Part shown: piece by piece, positions 34,307 through 41,516 of the stretch | How the letters are laid out: each line of letters begins with the position of its first letter | How positions within the stretch are numbered: position 1 is the first letter of the stretch | Virus record (IMG/VR): IMGVR_UViG_3300047318_000369 | Coordinates: 1 to 64,000 of that record | DNA length: 64,000 nucleotides | Reading direction: 5' to 3' (one strand) | Source: a virus | The notes under the pieces: generated by a model | Database searches by the model: none | What the model saw: the letters and a program-made list of their open reading frames with translations, nothing else | Told to the model about the DNA's origin: nothing | Translations under genes and position numbers: made by a program

Positions 34307-34493
34307 CCATGCAACCACCTAGCCGGGTTCAGGCCTTTTGACCTGCGACTGAGCGCACAAAAAGAGCGTTTGGGTTGCATGGGGCGTGTTACGCGTAACG
34401 CCACGTGAGCGACAGATGGCCCACCGTGGGCACTAAAAAAGTGCTATCAAGGCACTCGCAAGGCTTGCCCAAAGCACTCACAGGGGCTAGCTT
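34307..34493. promoter_or_regulatory. Immunity control region: operators and early promoter
   Basis: The gap between repressor and early operon holds a 10-base inverted repeat CCATGCAACC (34307-34316) and GGTTGCATGG (34373-34382), the palindrome GTTACGCGTAAC (34388-34399), and four GCACT half-sites (34430, 34440 inverted, 34452, 34474). The rightward promoter is TTGCCC (34465-34470), 17-base spacer, TAGCTT (34488-34493), so two half-sites lie in or next to it. TSS would fall at about 34500-34501, the GTG start itself. Confidence 0.7.
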
Positions 34494-34500
34494 TTGAGGC

Positions 34501-34701
34501 GTGAGACCGCACTCCAGCGCTATCCGCTTCAGAAGGAGGGCTCTAAAAATGAGCCTGCCCACGCTCTCCGTCAAGACGGGGATCCACAAGTCGCACCTCT
34601 CCCGAGTCGAACGCGGACTCGTCGGCCTGAGCGACAAGAACATCGAGAAAGTCGCGGACGCACTGGGTGTCACCCCCAACGACATCACCCACCAGGAGTA
34701 A
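34501..34701 (+). CDS. Cro-like HTH protein, leaderless
   Basis: 66 residues. IRFRRRALKMSLPTLSVKTG and HKSHLSRVERGLVGLSDKN form a full XRE helix-turn-helix; only GTG 34501 gives the whole domain, though ATG 34549 with AAGGAGGGCTC upstream would start within it. The promoter predicts transcription starting at the GTG. First gene of the early operon, in the position of Cro. Confidence 0.75.
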   Translation: MRPHSSAIRFRRRALKMSLPTLSVKTGIHKSHLSRVERGLVGLSDKNIEKVADALGVTPNDITHQE

Positions 34702-34703
34702 CC

Positions 34704-34967
34704 GTGGCCCCCCGCAAGCTTCCCCCGGTCCGGGAGAACCTTCCCGCACCCAGCAGTCCCGAGGGCGAGCTCTTCCACTACCAGCCCACTGAGGCTGCGC
34801 TCTGGCTCCCCTTCAGCGCTCGCCAGCTCGCCCTGAAGGCGTTCGCCCGCGAAATCCCCCACGTGAACAACGGCAACAAGATCTGGTTCTCCGGGCTCAA
34901 CATCCGGGCGATCACGGAGCAGTTCACGGTCCAGCCGTTCAACAAGCCGGCCCGCGCCGCCGCATGA
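34704..34967 (+). CDS. Possible excisionase-like winged helix protein
   Basis: 87 residues, GTG 34704 three bases after the Cro-like stop. PTEAALWLPFSARQLALKAFAREIPHVNNGN (in part) and IWFSGLNIRAITEQFTV look like the MerR/excisionase fold in which the second half contacts DNA. Together with the Cro-like gene it forms a lysogeny-switch pair. Assignment moderate. Confidence 0.6.
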   Translation: MAPRKLPPVRENLPAPSSPEGELFHYQPTEAALWLPFSARQLALKAFAREIPHVNNGNKIWFSGLNIRAITEQFTVQPFNKPARAAA

Positions 34968-35047
34968 CCGGCAAGGAGAAGGCCGGCCACCAGAGGCGAC
35001 CGGCCGAAGCGACCCACCTGAACTCACCACAAGAAAGGAGGGGCCGC

Positions 35048-35608
35048 GTGTCCAGTGTGACAGACCGCGACTTCATCACCGAGATGGCCGAGGCGGTCGA
35101 GGGTGCGATTCCCGCAGGTGACTACGTGGCGTCGATGGTTGCCGCCGACCTCGTGGAGCACCTGAGGGCGCAGGACCCGGAACTGCTGGCCGGGTGGCTG
35201 GACTTGAAGGCGGCGGTGATCCTCGCGGACGTCGTGGCCCGCAGGTCGAACAGCAAGCGGCAGGCGGCCCGGATCGGCGCCCCGCGCAGGGCGTTCGCCG
35301 AGGCGGCCCGCAGTTTCGCCGGTGGTGACGTCACGGCGTTGCACCCCTTCGCCGCCGAGTACGTGGTCGACGAGGACAACACCCGTCGGACGGTGGCGAA
35401 CATGACCGCCGACGACTGCCGGTTCGTCGCCTCGAAGTACGAGGACGCGGCGCGGATCTCGAAGTTGGAGGCGGCGTTCCACCGGGCGGTCGGCAAGAAG
35501 ATCGGCGGCCAGTTGGTCGGCGAGGTCTTCACAGAGGCGCAGTACCTGGAGATGTACCGCTCCGTCACCCAGCAGGGACCGCGAGCGATGCCGCGAGCAG
35601 CGGCATGA
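35048..35608 (+). CDS. Helical early protein, unknown
   Basis: 186 residues from GTG 35048, which has AAGAAAGGAGG upstream; ATG 34964 in an ATGA overlap is an alternative that would add 28 low-complexity residues. Almost all helix (AVEGAIPAGDYVASMVAADLVEHL in part, and AAFHRAVGKKIGGQLVG). A G/C hairpin lies at 34981-35005 in the leader. It is immediately upstream of the repeat array and Cas7-like gene, so a link is possible but unproven. Confidence 0.65.
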   Translation: MSSVTDRDFITEMAEAVEGAIPAGDYVASMVAADLVEHLRAQDPELLAGWLDLKAAVILADVVARRSNSKRQAARIGAPRRAFAEAARSFAGGDVTALHPFAAEYVVDEDNTRRTVANMTADDCRFVASKYEDAARISKLEAAFHRAVGKKIGGQLVGEVFTEAQYLEMYRSVTQQGPRAMPRAAA

Positions 35609-36369
35609 CGAAGAGCACCGGCCGACACACCGCGCCTCACACCTCCTCGACTATTCACGCCCAGGCGTTTCCACCCCACTCGGAACGACTTCCCGACGCC
35701 ACGCGACCGCACCTCATCCCAACTCTTGCCGACTTTTCTTTTCGCCACCGCGCCAGCCTCCACACCCCATGCCGACGGATCAACCCGGGCCGTTACTTCC
35801 CGCCCCTCGTCGACTACGCGCCCCTACGCAGGGCTTCCCGCTGCCGCCCCACCCAGCCGACTTTTCTGCCCCCTCCTGCCCCGCGCAGTTCAGCGCTACC
35901 CATGCCGACTATCCGTCGCTTCACCAACCAGCCCGCTCTGACTCGCGTCGACGTGCCAAGCCCACCCTCACCACGCCGTACCGACTGCCCGACACGAGGC
36001 CCGGCCACCCACCCCATCCCGTGCCGACTTCCCAATCCGGCTCGTCGCCGCACAGTCCGAGCCAAGCCCTCCGACACCCCCGCCCCGGCCTGGACCAGCC
36101 ACCCCGGCCCAGCTCCGACCGACTACCCGGTCCGGCTCGCCACCTCGCCACACATCACGACTCGCTCCAACCGACATGCCATCTCGATCCGCCTCGACCC
36201 GAGCCCGCCCGCAACGACTGCTCTTCCCGTCTCGCCTCGGCGCCCACCGTCCCATGACGACTTGCCAACCCTCCGCAGGCCAGGCCTAGCCGACTACCCA
36301 TTCCAACTCAGCCCACTCCGCCGCAGCCCACACGACCGCCCAGGTCACCGAAAGGAACTCACCACATGA
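35605..36369 (+). other. Open frame across the array, probably not a gene
   Basis: A 254-codon open frame starts in an ATGA overlap with the stop of 35048-35608 and ends in an ATGA overlap with the RAMP start, which looks gene-like. Against coding: the product is low-complexity Pro/Arg/Ser/Thr, GC at third positions is about 72% against about 95% in neighbours, and the repeat units fall in all three frames. Stop codons are simply rare in C-rich sequence. I treat it as non-coding. Confidence 0.3.
35648..36337 (+). repeat. Degenerate CGACT array, about 18 units, C-rich
   Basis: About 690 bases of strongly C-rich, G-poor plus-strand sequence (about half C by eye). CGACT occurs 13 times at 35648, 35686, 35730, 35811, 35858, 35906, 35982, 36025, 36120, 36158, 36215, 36258 and 36291. 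Variants CGACG/CGACA/CGACC lie at 35773, 35949, 36072, 36172 and 36333. Best consensus CCCATGCCGACTWYCC. Of 17 intervals, 16 are within one base of 33, 38, 43 or 48. As spacings are not multiples of three, no single frame preserves the motif. It is directly upstream of the RAMP gene. Confidence 0.8.
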
Positions 36370-37037
36370 CCAGCATCTTCGCCAGCTTCACCGACAAGGC
36401 GTGGCCCCACCGCTTCCACGGCACCATCCGCGTGAAGAACATCGCAGGCGGCACGCCGACTGACCCGAAGGTCGCCGAGGGCTGGCTGCGAACCAAACTC
36501 GCCGACAAGGACGACCTGATCCGCGAGATGGTCGCCCAGACCATGGTCGACCGAGGCGTCACCGCCGACGAGGCCGCGAAGCTCGTCGACACCAACAAGC
36601 ACCTCAACGGCTTCCGTCGCGACGAGGACGGCTTGTACATCGAAGGCCGCCAGTTGAAGGCCGCGATCAAGGAAGCCGCGTCCGTCGCCCGCTCCGTCGA
36701 CAAGCTGAAGTCCCGCTGGGGCTCCACCAACAAGGGCGTCCAAGGCTTCGTCGCCGAACACATCATGGTCGTCGAGGACAAGCTCCACCTCGGCGTCACC
36801 GAGCCCACCGGCGTCCTCCAGTCCTTCCCGAAGAACCCGCGCACCGGCCAAACCGGTATCCAGTACACGGAGTTCATCGAGACCGCCGAGTTCGACTTCA
36901 CGGTCATCTCCGACTACGCGTTCACCGACGAAGAGTGGGCCATGCTCTGGCTCACCGGCGAACAGCAGGGCGTCGGCGCTTCCCGCTCGCAGGGCTTCGG
37001 CAGGTACGAGGTCATCAAGTGGGAGGCCACCGCATGA
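36366..37037 (+). CDS. Cas7-like RAMP-family protein
   Basis: 223 residues; ATG 36366 follows AAAGGA (36351-36356). C-terminal GVGASRSQGFGRYEV (202-216) is the glycine-rich loop typical of RAMP proteins (Cas5/6/7, Csm3, Cmr4). LYIEGRQLKAAIKEAA (90-105) matches the iPGSSLKGalR helix of Cas7/Csm3-type RAMPs. Length fits a single Cas7-like domain. No Cas10, Cas5, Cas6, Cas1 or Cas2 is nearby. Its position behind the repeat array suggests it binds the array RNA; this is inference. A known alternative is a RAMP fold used for another RNA function. Confidence 0.7.
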   Translation: MTSIFASFTDKAWPHRFHGTIRVKNIAGGTPTDPKVAEGWLRTKLADKDDLIREMVAQTMVDRGVTADEAAKLVDTNKHLNGFRRDEDGLYIEGRQLKAAIKEAASVARSVDKLKSRWGSTNKGVQGFVAEHIMVVEDKLHLGVTEPTGVLQSFPKNPRTGQTGIQYTEFIETAEFDFTVISDYAFTDEEWAMLWLTGEQQGVGASRSQGFGRYEVIKWEATA

Positions 37038-37273
37038 GCGACCAGACCCCCGCGTCGGACGACACCACCGCCGTGATCAAGCACCTGTGTGCCGAGCTCG
37101 GCATCAACACCATCCCCTATACGGACGAGGCGGGTGTCTCGCACGTCGAGATCGACGTGATTCACGTGGCCAGCCTGATCGAGGCCGGCACTCTCGCCGC
37201 CCGCGCCGAAGACCACCCGCCGTTCGTGGAGTTCGCCCGCCGCCTCGGCATCACGCTCGGTGGTGCGGCATGA
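37034..37273 (+). CDS. Small protein downstream of RAMP
   Basis: 79 residues, ATGA overlap with the RAMP gene and with the next gene. TAVIKHLCAELGINTIPY, then a short beta stretch and FVEFARRLGITLGG. Could be a small helical partner of the RAMP protein as they are translationally coupled; no family recognised. Confidence 0.6.
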   Translation: MSDQTPASDDTTAVIKHLCAELGINTIPYTDEAGVSHVEIDVIHVASLIEAGTLAARAEDHPPFVEFARRLGITLGGAA

Positions 37274-37701
37274 GCGACACCCAGATGACGCCGGAGCGCA
37301 TCGCCGAGATCAAGGACTTGCTCAAGTACGAGTCCTCCATCGCCTTCTACAGCAGCCGGGCGAAGGAGTCGATGCTCCTGCTCGTCGAGGAGGCCGAGGA
37401 GGCTGCACGTCTCCGCAAGCAGGCGGCGATCGTCGAGAAGTTCGTGGCCGACCGCGCCGACTACATCACCGCGATCCGTAACTGCCACCCCGACAACGGC
37501 CACGACTACGACCGCTGGCAGGGGCACGCCGAATCCCGACGGCAGCTCGCCGAGCAGCTCGGCCTGCCCGTCGCATGGCCCGCCAAGGAGGCTCCCGCGC
37601 CGCAGCACTACGACAAGACGCCGGACCCGCTGGACGGATGCCACTGGTGCGCGTGCGGCAACCCCTGGCCCTGCGAGCACGCCAAGGCGGTGACGGTATG
37701 A
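37270..37701 (+). CDS. Coiled-coil protein with Cys cluster
   Basis: 143 residues. Helical N-terminal two thirds (ESMLLLVEEAEEAARLRKQAA), then a C-terminal CHWCACGNPWPCEH, a compact Cys/His cluster that may bind zinc. Overlaps both neighbours by 4 bases. Unknown function. Confidence 0.6.
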   Translation: MSDTQMTPERIAEIKDLLKYESSIAFYSSRAKESMLLLVEEAEEAARLRKQAAIVEKFVADRADYITAIRNCHPDNGHDYDRWQGHAESRRQLAEQLGLPVAWPAKEAPAPQHYDKTPDPLDGCHWCACGNPWPCEHAKAVTV

Positions 37702-38009
37702 CCGCCATCATCTCGGCCGAGGTCGTTGCGAAGCTCCGCGCGCTGCGCAAGATCCGGAAGGTCTCGGCGCAGCAGCTATCCGACCGGATGGCGGAACTCG
37801 GTTACCCGGTCGCGCGCACGGTGATCGCCAATCTGGAGAATGGCCGCCGCGCCGAGGTCTCTATCGACCACGTAGTCATCGCGGCGCAGGCGCTCGACAC
37901 GACAGTCGAGGCCCTCCTTACCGAGCCGGTTCGCTGCCCGTCTTGCAAGGGTGAGCCGCCCGCCGGGTTCACCTGCAACACCTGCGGCCAGGGCGGTGAG
38001 GCCGCATGA
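37698..38009 (+). CDS. XRE HTH with C-terminal zinc ribbon
   Basis: 103 residues. KLRALRKIRKVSAQQLSDRM and RTVIANLENGRRAEVSI make an XRE-type helix-turn-helix; the end, CPSCKGEPPAGFTCNTCG, is a four-Cys ribbon. It is clearly related to the protein at 58629-58958, which has the same layout. Likely an early transcription regulator. Confidence 0.75.
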   Translation: MTAIISAEVVAKLRALRKIRKVSAQQLSDRMAELGYPVARTVIANLENGRRAEVSIDHVVIAAQALDTTVEALLTEPVRCPSCKGEPPAGFTCNTCGQGGEAA

Positions 38010-38476
38010 ACGCCGAGACCTTCAACGCCCTGCACCCGGTCGGCACTCCGGTGCTCGCCTACCCCGGCGCCCGGCCGCATGGCGGCCCGAGTGACGAGAT
38101 GCTGATCACCCGCACCCGTACCGAGGCCCTGCACTCCGCCAGCGGCGACGGCGTCGTCTGGGTCGACGGCCACGGCGCCTACATCGCCCTCACCCACGTC
38201 GACCCGGTCACCGAGGAGGAGTGGCAGCAGGCGCGGATCGACCGCGATGCGACCACGGCGGCCCGGCGCGCCTCTCTCCTCGACGCCATCCGCGCCTACC
38301 CGGGCGGTGGTTGGACGCCGGACCGTGCGGCCTTCGCTGCGAAGCGGGCCGGATTCGGCTGGGCCGGTACGCGCACAGCGACCGCCGACCTTGAAGCCCT
38401 GGTCGCCGAGGGGCACCTGACGCCGGTCACCAAGGTGGTCATCAGCCACTACGACCTGACGGCGGCCACGTCATGA
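38006..38476 (+). CDS. Hypothetical protein with HTH-like C terminus
   Basis: 156 residues. N-terminal beta-like part (GTPVLAYPGARPHGGP, VVWVDGHGAYIALTHV) and a C-terminal segment GGGWTPDRAAFAAKRAGF...TATADLEALVAEGHL that looks like a winged helix. Four-base overlaps both sides. Function unknown. Confidence 0.6.
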   Translation: MNAETFNALHPVGTPVLAYPGARPHGGPSDEMLITRTRTEALHSASGDGVVWVDGHGAYIALTHVDPVTEEEWQQARIDRDATTAARRASLLDAIRAYPGGGWTPDRAAFAAKRAGFGWAGTRTATADLEALVAEGHLTPVTKVVISHYDLTAATS

Positions 38477-38727
38477 CCCGCCCGATCGAAGACCTCGACG
38501 CCCCGCCGACGCTGCGCGACCGGATGGCCGCCCTGGTGGCCCGGCAGAAGGTCGACGCCTCAGCCGAGCGCCTCCGTCTGCTGCTGGCCGACCCGCAGGC
38601 CGGTGTTCACGGCCAGCACGCCACATCCGGTGAGGGCGCCGAAATGCGGCATCTGCTCTACGACGCCGACTCCGACGCCAGCGTCCCCGCCTTCCCCTAC
38701 CCGACCGCCCAGGAGGCGTCGAAGTGA
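38473..38727 (+). CDS. Small hypothetical protein
   Basis: 84 residues, ATGA overlap. Helical start (LRDRMAALVARQKVDASAERLRLLLAD), then a loop-rich C terminus with two His. Conserved-looking codon use; no function. Confidence 0.55.
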   Translation: MTRPIEDLDAPPTLRDRMAALVARQKVDASAERLRLLLADPQAGVHGQHATSGEGAEMRHLLYDADSDASVPAFPYPTAQEASK

Positions 38728-38933
38728 CTGCGATCTCGCTCCTCTCCATCAAGGTCGACTCACCGCCCGAGCAGCTCAGCCTCGACCCCGAGTACGGGCT
38801 GCTGCTGCGCCTCGAAGTCGGCGTCCACCTCAACCTGTCGGACGCGTCGGAAGCGACCTGCCGCACCATGGCCCGGCTCCTCATGCAGGCCGCCCGCATC
38901 AAGGCCAGCCAGACGCTGAAGCAGGTGGCCTGA
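38724..38933 (+). CDS. Small hypothetical protein
   Basis: 69 residues, GTG start in a GTGA overlap. Beta-like ISLLSIKVDSPPEQLSLDPEYG, then LRLEVGVHLNLSD and a helical tail. Unknown. Confidence 0.5.
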   Translation: MTAISLLSIKVDSPPEQLSLDPEYGLLLRLEVGVHLNLSDASEATCRTMARLLMQAARIKASQTLKQVA

Positions 38934-38934
38934 C

Positions 38935-39126
38935 ATGGCGACCGCCGTGGACCCCCGCCCGCTGGCCGACCTGGAGATGGACGCCCTCGTCCGCGTCGAG
39001 CAGGAGATGGAGCGCCGCGCGCACGGCGTCCGGCCGTGGTCGATCGCCGACTACCTCGACCAGAACGCCGCCGAACACGCACGGTTCGAAGTCGCACGCC
39101 GGGTCCGGCTCGGGCGGGTGGCGTGA
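38935..39126 (+). CDS. Small hypothetical protein
   Basis: 63 residues; ATG one base after the previous stop. RPLADLEMDALVRVEQEMERRAHG, then WSIADYLDQNAAEHARFEV, wholly helical. Unknown. Confidence 0.5.
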   Translation: MATAVDPRPLADLEMDALVRVEQEMERRAHGVRPWSIADYLDQNAAEHARFEVARRVRLGRVA

Positions 39127-39323
39127 TGACCGCTTCCCTTGACGCGATCCTCGCCGCCTCCTCAGAGACGGGCGCCGTGGTCACGATCCCCGGCCTCCTC
39201 CACTGGCTCGGCCGTGAAGCCAGCACCCCCGACCCCGACTTCACGGCCTCGATCGAGAGCGGATTGACCGAGGGCTATGAGGCCTACTGCGAGCGCATCA
39301 GCCGGACGGAGGCGACGTCATGA
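39126..39323 (+). CDS. Small hypothetical protein
   Basis: 65 residues in a TGATG overlap. Helical, with TIPGLLHWLGREASTPDPDF. Unknown. Confidence 0.5.
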   Translation: MTASLDAILAASSETGAVVTIPGLLHWLGREASTPDPDFTASIESGLTEGYEAYCERISRTEATS

Positions 39324-39571
39324 GCGGCCGGGAACTGGACCAGTACGTGCTGGCCGTCGGCGCCCCCACCGCCCGGCAAACCCGTGCCGCAGCCGTGCAC
39401 GTCGCGGACCGGATCGCCGCCGAGCACCCGCACCCGCTCGACGACGTCATGCCGAAGCTCGCCGGCAGGCAGCTCGCCAAGGACCCGGCCATCGCCGCCG
39501 GGGTGCTCGAACTCCTCGACGTGCTCGGGCTCATCACCACACGGCGGCAACCGGAAGGGGCCGAGTCGTGA
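39320..39571 (+). CDS. Small helical protein
   Basis: 83 residues, ATGA overlap both ends. QTRAAAVHVADRIAAEHPHPLDDVMPKL, then VLELLDVLGLITTRRQ (both partial), suggests a small winged helix or helical bundle. Unknown. Confidence 0.55.
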   Translation: MSGRELDQYVLAVGAPTARQTRAAAVHVADRIAAEHPHPLDDVMPKLAGRQLAKDPAIAAGVLELLDVLGLITTRRQPEGAES

Positions 39572-39684
39572 CCTCCGCCTTCCTCGCATGCGTCATCGCC
39601 GCCCTGCTGTGGGCCGCCGCCTACGACGCCTGCCGCAACAACGACCAACGCATTGCCGCCGAGAACGACGAGGAGCAGCAGTGA
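39568..39684 (+). CDS. Single-span membrane peptide (38 aa)
   Basis: 38 residues from GTG 39568: a hydrophobic segment FLACVIAALLWAAAYDA, then a polar acidic tail ending EEQQ. Overlaps both neighbours by 4 bases, supporting a real coupled gene despite its size. Confidence 0.5.
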   Translation: MTSAFLACVIAALLWAAAYDACRNNDQRIAAENDEEQQ

Positions 39685-40130
39685 CCCTCACCGACCTGAT
39701 CCCTTCCCTGACCGGCAAGCCGAGGCCCCGCAAGGCGAACCGCATCGAGGCCAGGCTGCGCAAGGCCCAACTCCACCTGGCTGCCGTCCGCGAGGACAAC
39801 GCCAAACTCCTCGACCGGCAGACCGCCGCCGACGACTTCTTCGCGATCCTCATGCACGACGTCGTCACCACCAACGCCGCGCTCGGCCTGGAACAGCAGT
39901 TGCGCGCCGAAGCCGAAATCGACCGCGACGAGTGGCGGGACGAAGCGCTCGCCCTGCATGCCCGGTTCAGTGCGCAGATCGCCGCCGAGGCCAACGCAAC
40001 CGCGGTCGACGTGCCGCCCCTGAAGCGCATCGGCTGCGACGACGACACCGCATCCGTCGACGTCACCACGCTCTGGGAAGCCGCCGAAGCGGGCCTGCTG
40101 CCCGGCTGCGGTCCAGGGCGCCTCACCTGA
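39681..40130 (+). CDS. Coiled-coil early protein
   Basis: 149 residues, GTG in a GTGA overlap. Basic start (PRKANRIEARLRKAQLHL), then a long coiled coil to about residue 95 and an acidic loop-rich end. Last gene before a hairpin spacer. Unknown. Confidence 0.6.
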   Translation: MTLTDLIPSLTGKPRPRKANRIEARLRKAQLHLAAVREDNAKLLDRQTAADDFFAILMHDVVTTNAALGLEQQLRAEAEIDRDEWRDEALALHARFSAQIAAEANATAVDVPPLKRIGCDDDTASVDVTTLWEAAEAGLLPGCGPGRLT

Positions 40131-40184
40131 ACCCGCCGGCGCGGGCGATGACTCGCTCTCGCCTCGCTGGCGCCCAAGAAGAAA

Positions 40185-40209
40185 CCCCGCACGCGGCTGG
40201 CATGCGGGG
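40185..40209 (+). terminator. Hairpin in leader of 40240 gene
   Basis: CCCCGCA (40185-40191) and TGCGGGG (40203-40209) form a 7-bp stem. No T run; it may be an RNA processing or stability element between operon segments. Confidence 0.5.
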
Positions 40210-40239
40210 GCCCACCACCAGCATCTCAGAAGGAATCCG

Positions 40240-41037
40240 ATGCCCCAGATCAGCTTCCCCCTCGACAAGGCGCACCAGGCGCTCGACGAGTTCCTGACCG
40301 GCGAGGACGCCGTCGACCACCTCGGCAACCGGTACAGCCGCCACATCTACGACGACAAGGAGAACGGCGTCGCCGTCATCCTCAGCGACGAGGAGTACCG
40401 CACCTACCTGACCGGCTACCAGGCCTGGCAGGACTCGCAGGAGCCCACCGACTCCCCGGACCTTGAGCCCGGCTACCGGCCCTACGTCCACTCGCCCGAG
40501 GCGACCGTCAACCGGCTCCTGCCGCATGAGCCGCTCCACGCGCCCCTCGCCCACGCCATCTACAAGAAGGACTACGACGAGCTGGAGCAGCGCGACCAGG
40601 ACTTCATCGTCGGCGTCGCCATCAACTGCCTGCTCCGCACCACCCTCGACCCCGACACCCAGGGCGCCGTACCGATCCTCATGCTCAGCCACAACGGCGA
40701 CGACCCCGAGTCCCGCACGTTCTGGCAGCTCGCCTACAAGACCGACGTCGACGGTCTGTTCCTGCGCGCCACCGGCAACGGCTTCTTCGGCGACGAGTGG
40801 GCCATCGTCACCGGCTCCGGATTGCGCCTCGCCAAGGGCTGGTGGTCGAAGGACGACGCGGCCCGCGCCGCTGCTGCGATCGCACGGGTCCTGCCCTACA
40901 TCGACTGGATGTCCGCGGACGCCGCGAACTTCACCGACAAGTCGAAGGCGGCACTGAAGGCGACGATCCGCCGCTACCACTTCGCTGGCCTCCGCGAGGA
41001 CGCGCCGGAGCCCGAGCCGCTCACGGCCGAAGTCTGA
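40240..41037 (+). CDS. Hypothetical early protein
   Basis: 265 residues with AGAAGGAATCC before ATG 40240. N-terminal part resembles a small antitoxin-like fold (VDHLGNRYSRHIYDDKENGVAVILSDEEY in part). The rest is helical with WWSKDDAARAAAAIARVLPYIDWMSADAANF (in part). Pfam-type family not recognised. One of the longest unknowns in the early operon. Confidence 0.65.
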   Translation: MPQISFPLDKAHQALDEFLTGEDAVDHLGNRYSRHIYDDKENGVAVILSDEEYRTYLTGYQAWQDSQEPTDSPDLEPGYRPYVHSPEATVNRLLPHEPLHAPLAHAIYKKDYDELEQRDQDFIVGVAINCLLRTTLDPDTQGAVPILMLSHNGDDPESRTFWQLAYKTDVDGLFLRATGNGFFGDEWAIVTGSGLRLAKGWWSKDDAARAAAAIARVLPYIDWMSADAANFTDKSKAALKATIRRYHFAGLREDAPEPEPLTAEV

Positions 41038-41049
41038 GGAGGGACCGCC

Positions 41050-41391
41050 ATGTCATCCACCACCCACGAAGTCCGCGCCAGCCAGACGGATGCCCCGGTC
41101 CTCGTCCAGGCCATCGAGCCCGTGCCCGGCCTGTTCGTGTACGAGCAGCCCGAGGAACTCCGCAGGCCTCTCGACGACTGGTATCCGTGGCGCCTCGGCC
41201 ACCACTCCGGGCTGATCGTCGCCGCCGCCATGTATGAGGACGACGCCATCCGCGGCGCACAGAAGATCGCCGACCGGGCCGACTGGACGCAGGACGTCGA
41301 GGAGTTGCGGACCGCGATCGACGCCGACGGCCTGTACACGGACCTCAGCTGGTCCTCCTGCGAGCACCCCACACTCGCCCGCCTCATCTGA
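41050..41391 (+). CDS. Hypothetical early protein
   Basis: 113 residues, GAGGAGGGACCGCC before ATG. Central VLVQAIEPVPGLFVYEQPEE and AAAMYEDDAIRGAQKIADRADW. Mixed alpha/beta. Unknown; followed by a large hairpin. Confidence 0.6.
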   Translation: MSSTTHEVRASQTDAPVLVQAIEPVPGLFVYEQPEELRRPLDDWYPWRLGHHSGLIVAAAMYEDDAIRGAQKIADRADWTQDVEELRTAIDADGLYTDLSWSSCEHPTLARLI

Positions 41392-41442
41392 CCAACAACC
41401 CCACAGCCGCGGCGCGTTGAGCCCCCACTCCGCGCCGCACCA

Positions 41443-41487
41443 GGGCAGCTCGCCCCGCACCACCCCCCTGGTCGGGGCGAGCTGCCC
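41443..41487 (+). terminator. 14-bp perfect hairpin between operon segments
   Basis: GGGCAGCTCGCCCC (41443-41456) pairs exactly with 41474-41487. No T run follows. Similar T-less perfect hairpins separate other parts of this operon. Confidence 0.65.
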
Positions 41488-41516
41488 GCCCATTACGACA
41501 CCCGAAAGCGAGTCCC

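Noticed and set aside
35648-36337. A canonical CRISPR array
   Set aside because: Repeats are short and degenerate, with unequal spacing; no Cas1, Cas2, Cas6 or Cas10 lies in the window. The term CRISPR is not justified; the array is reported as a repeat.
35605-36369. A protein-coding gene between the helical early gene and the RAMP gene
   Set aside because: ATGA junctions look gene-like, but GC at third positions is clearly lower than neighbours, the product is low complexity and the repeats fall in all three frames.
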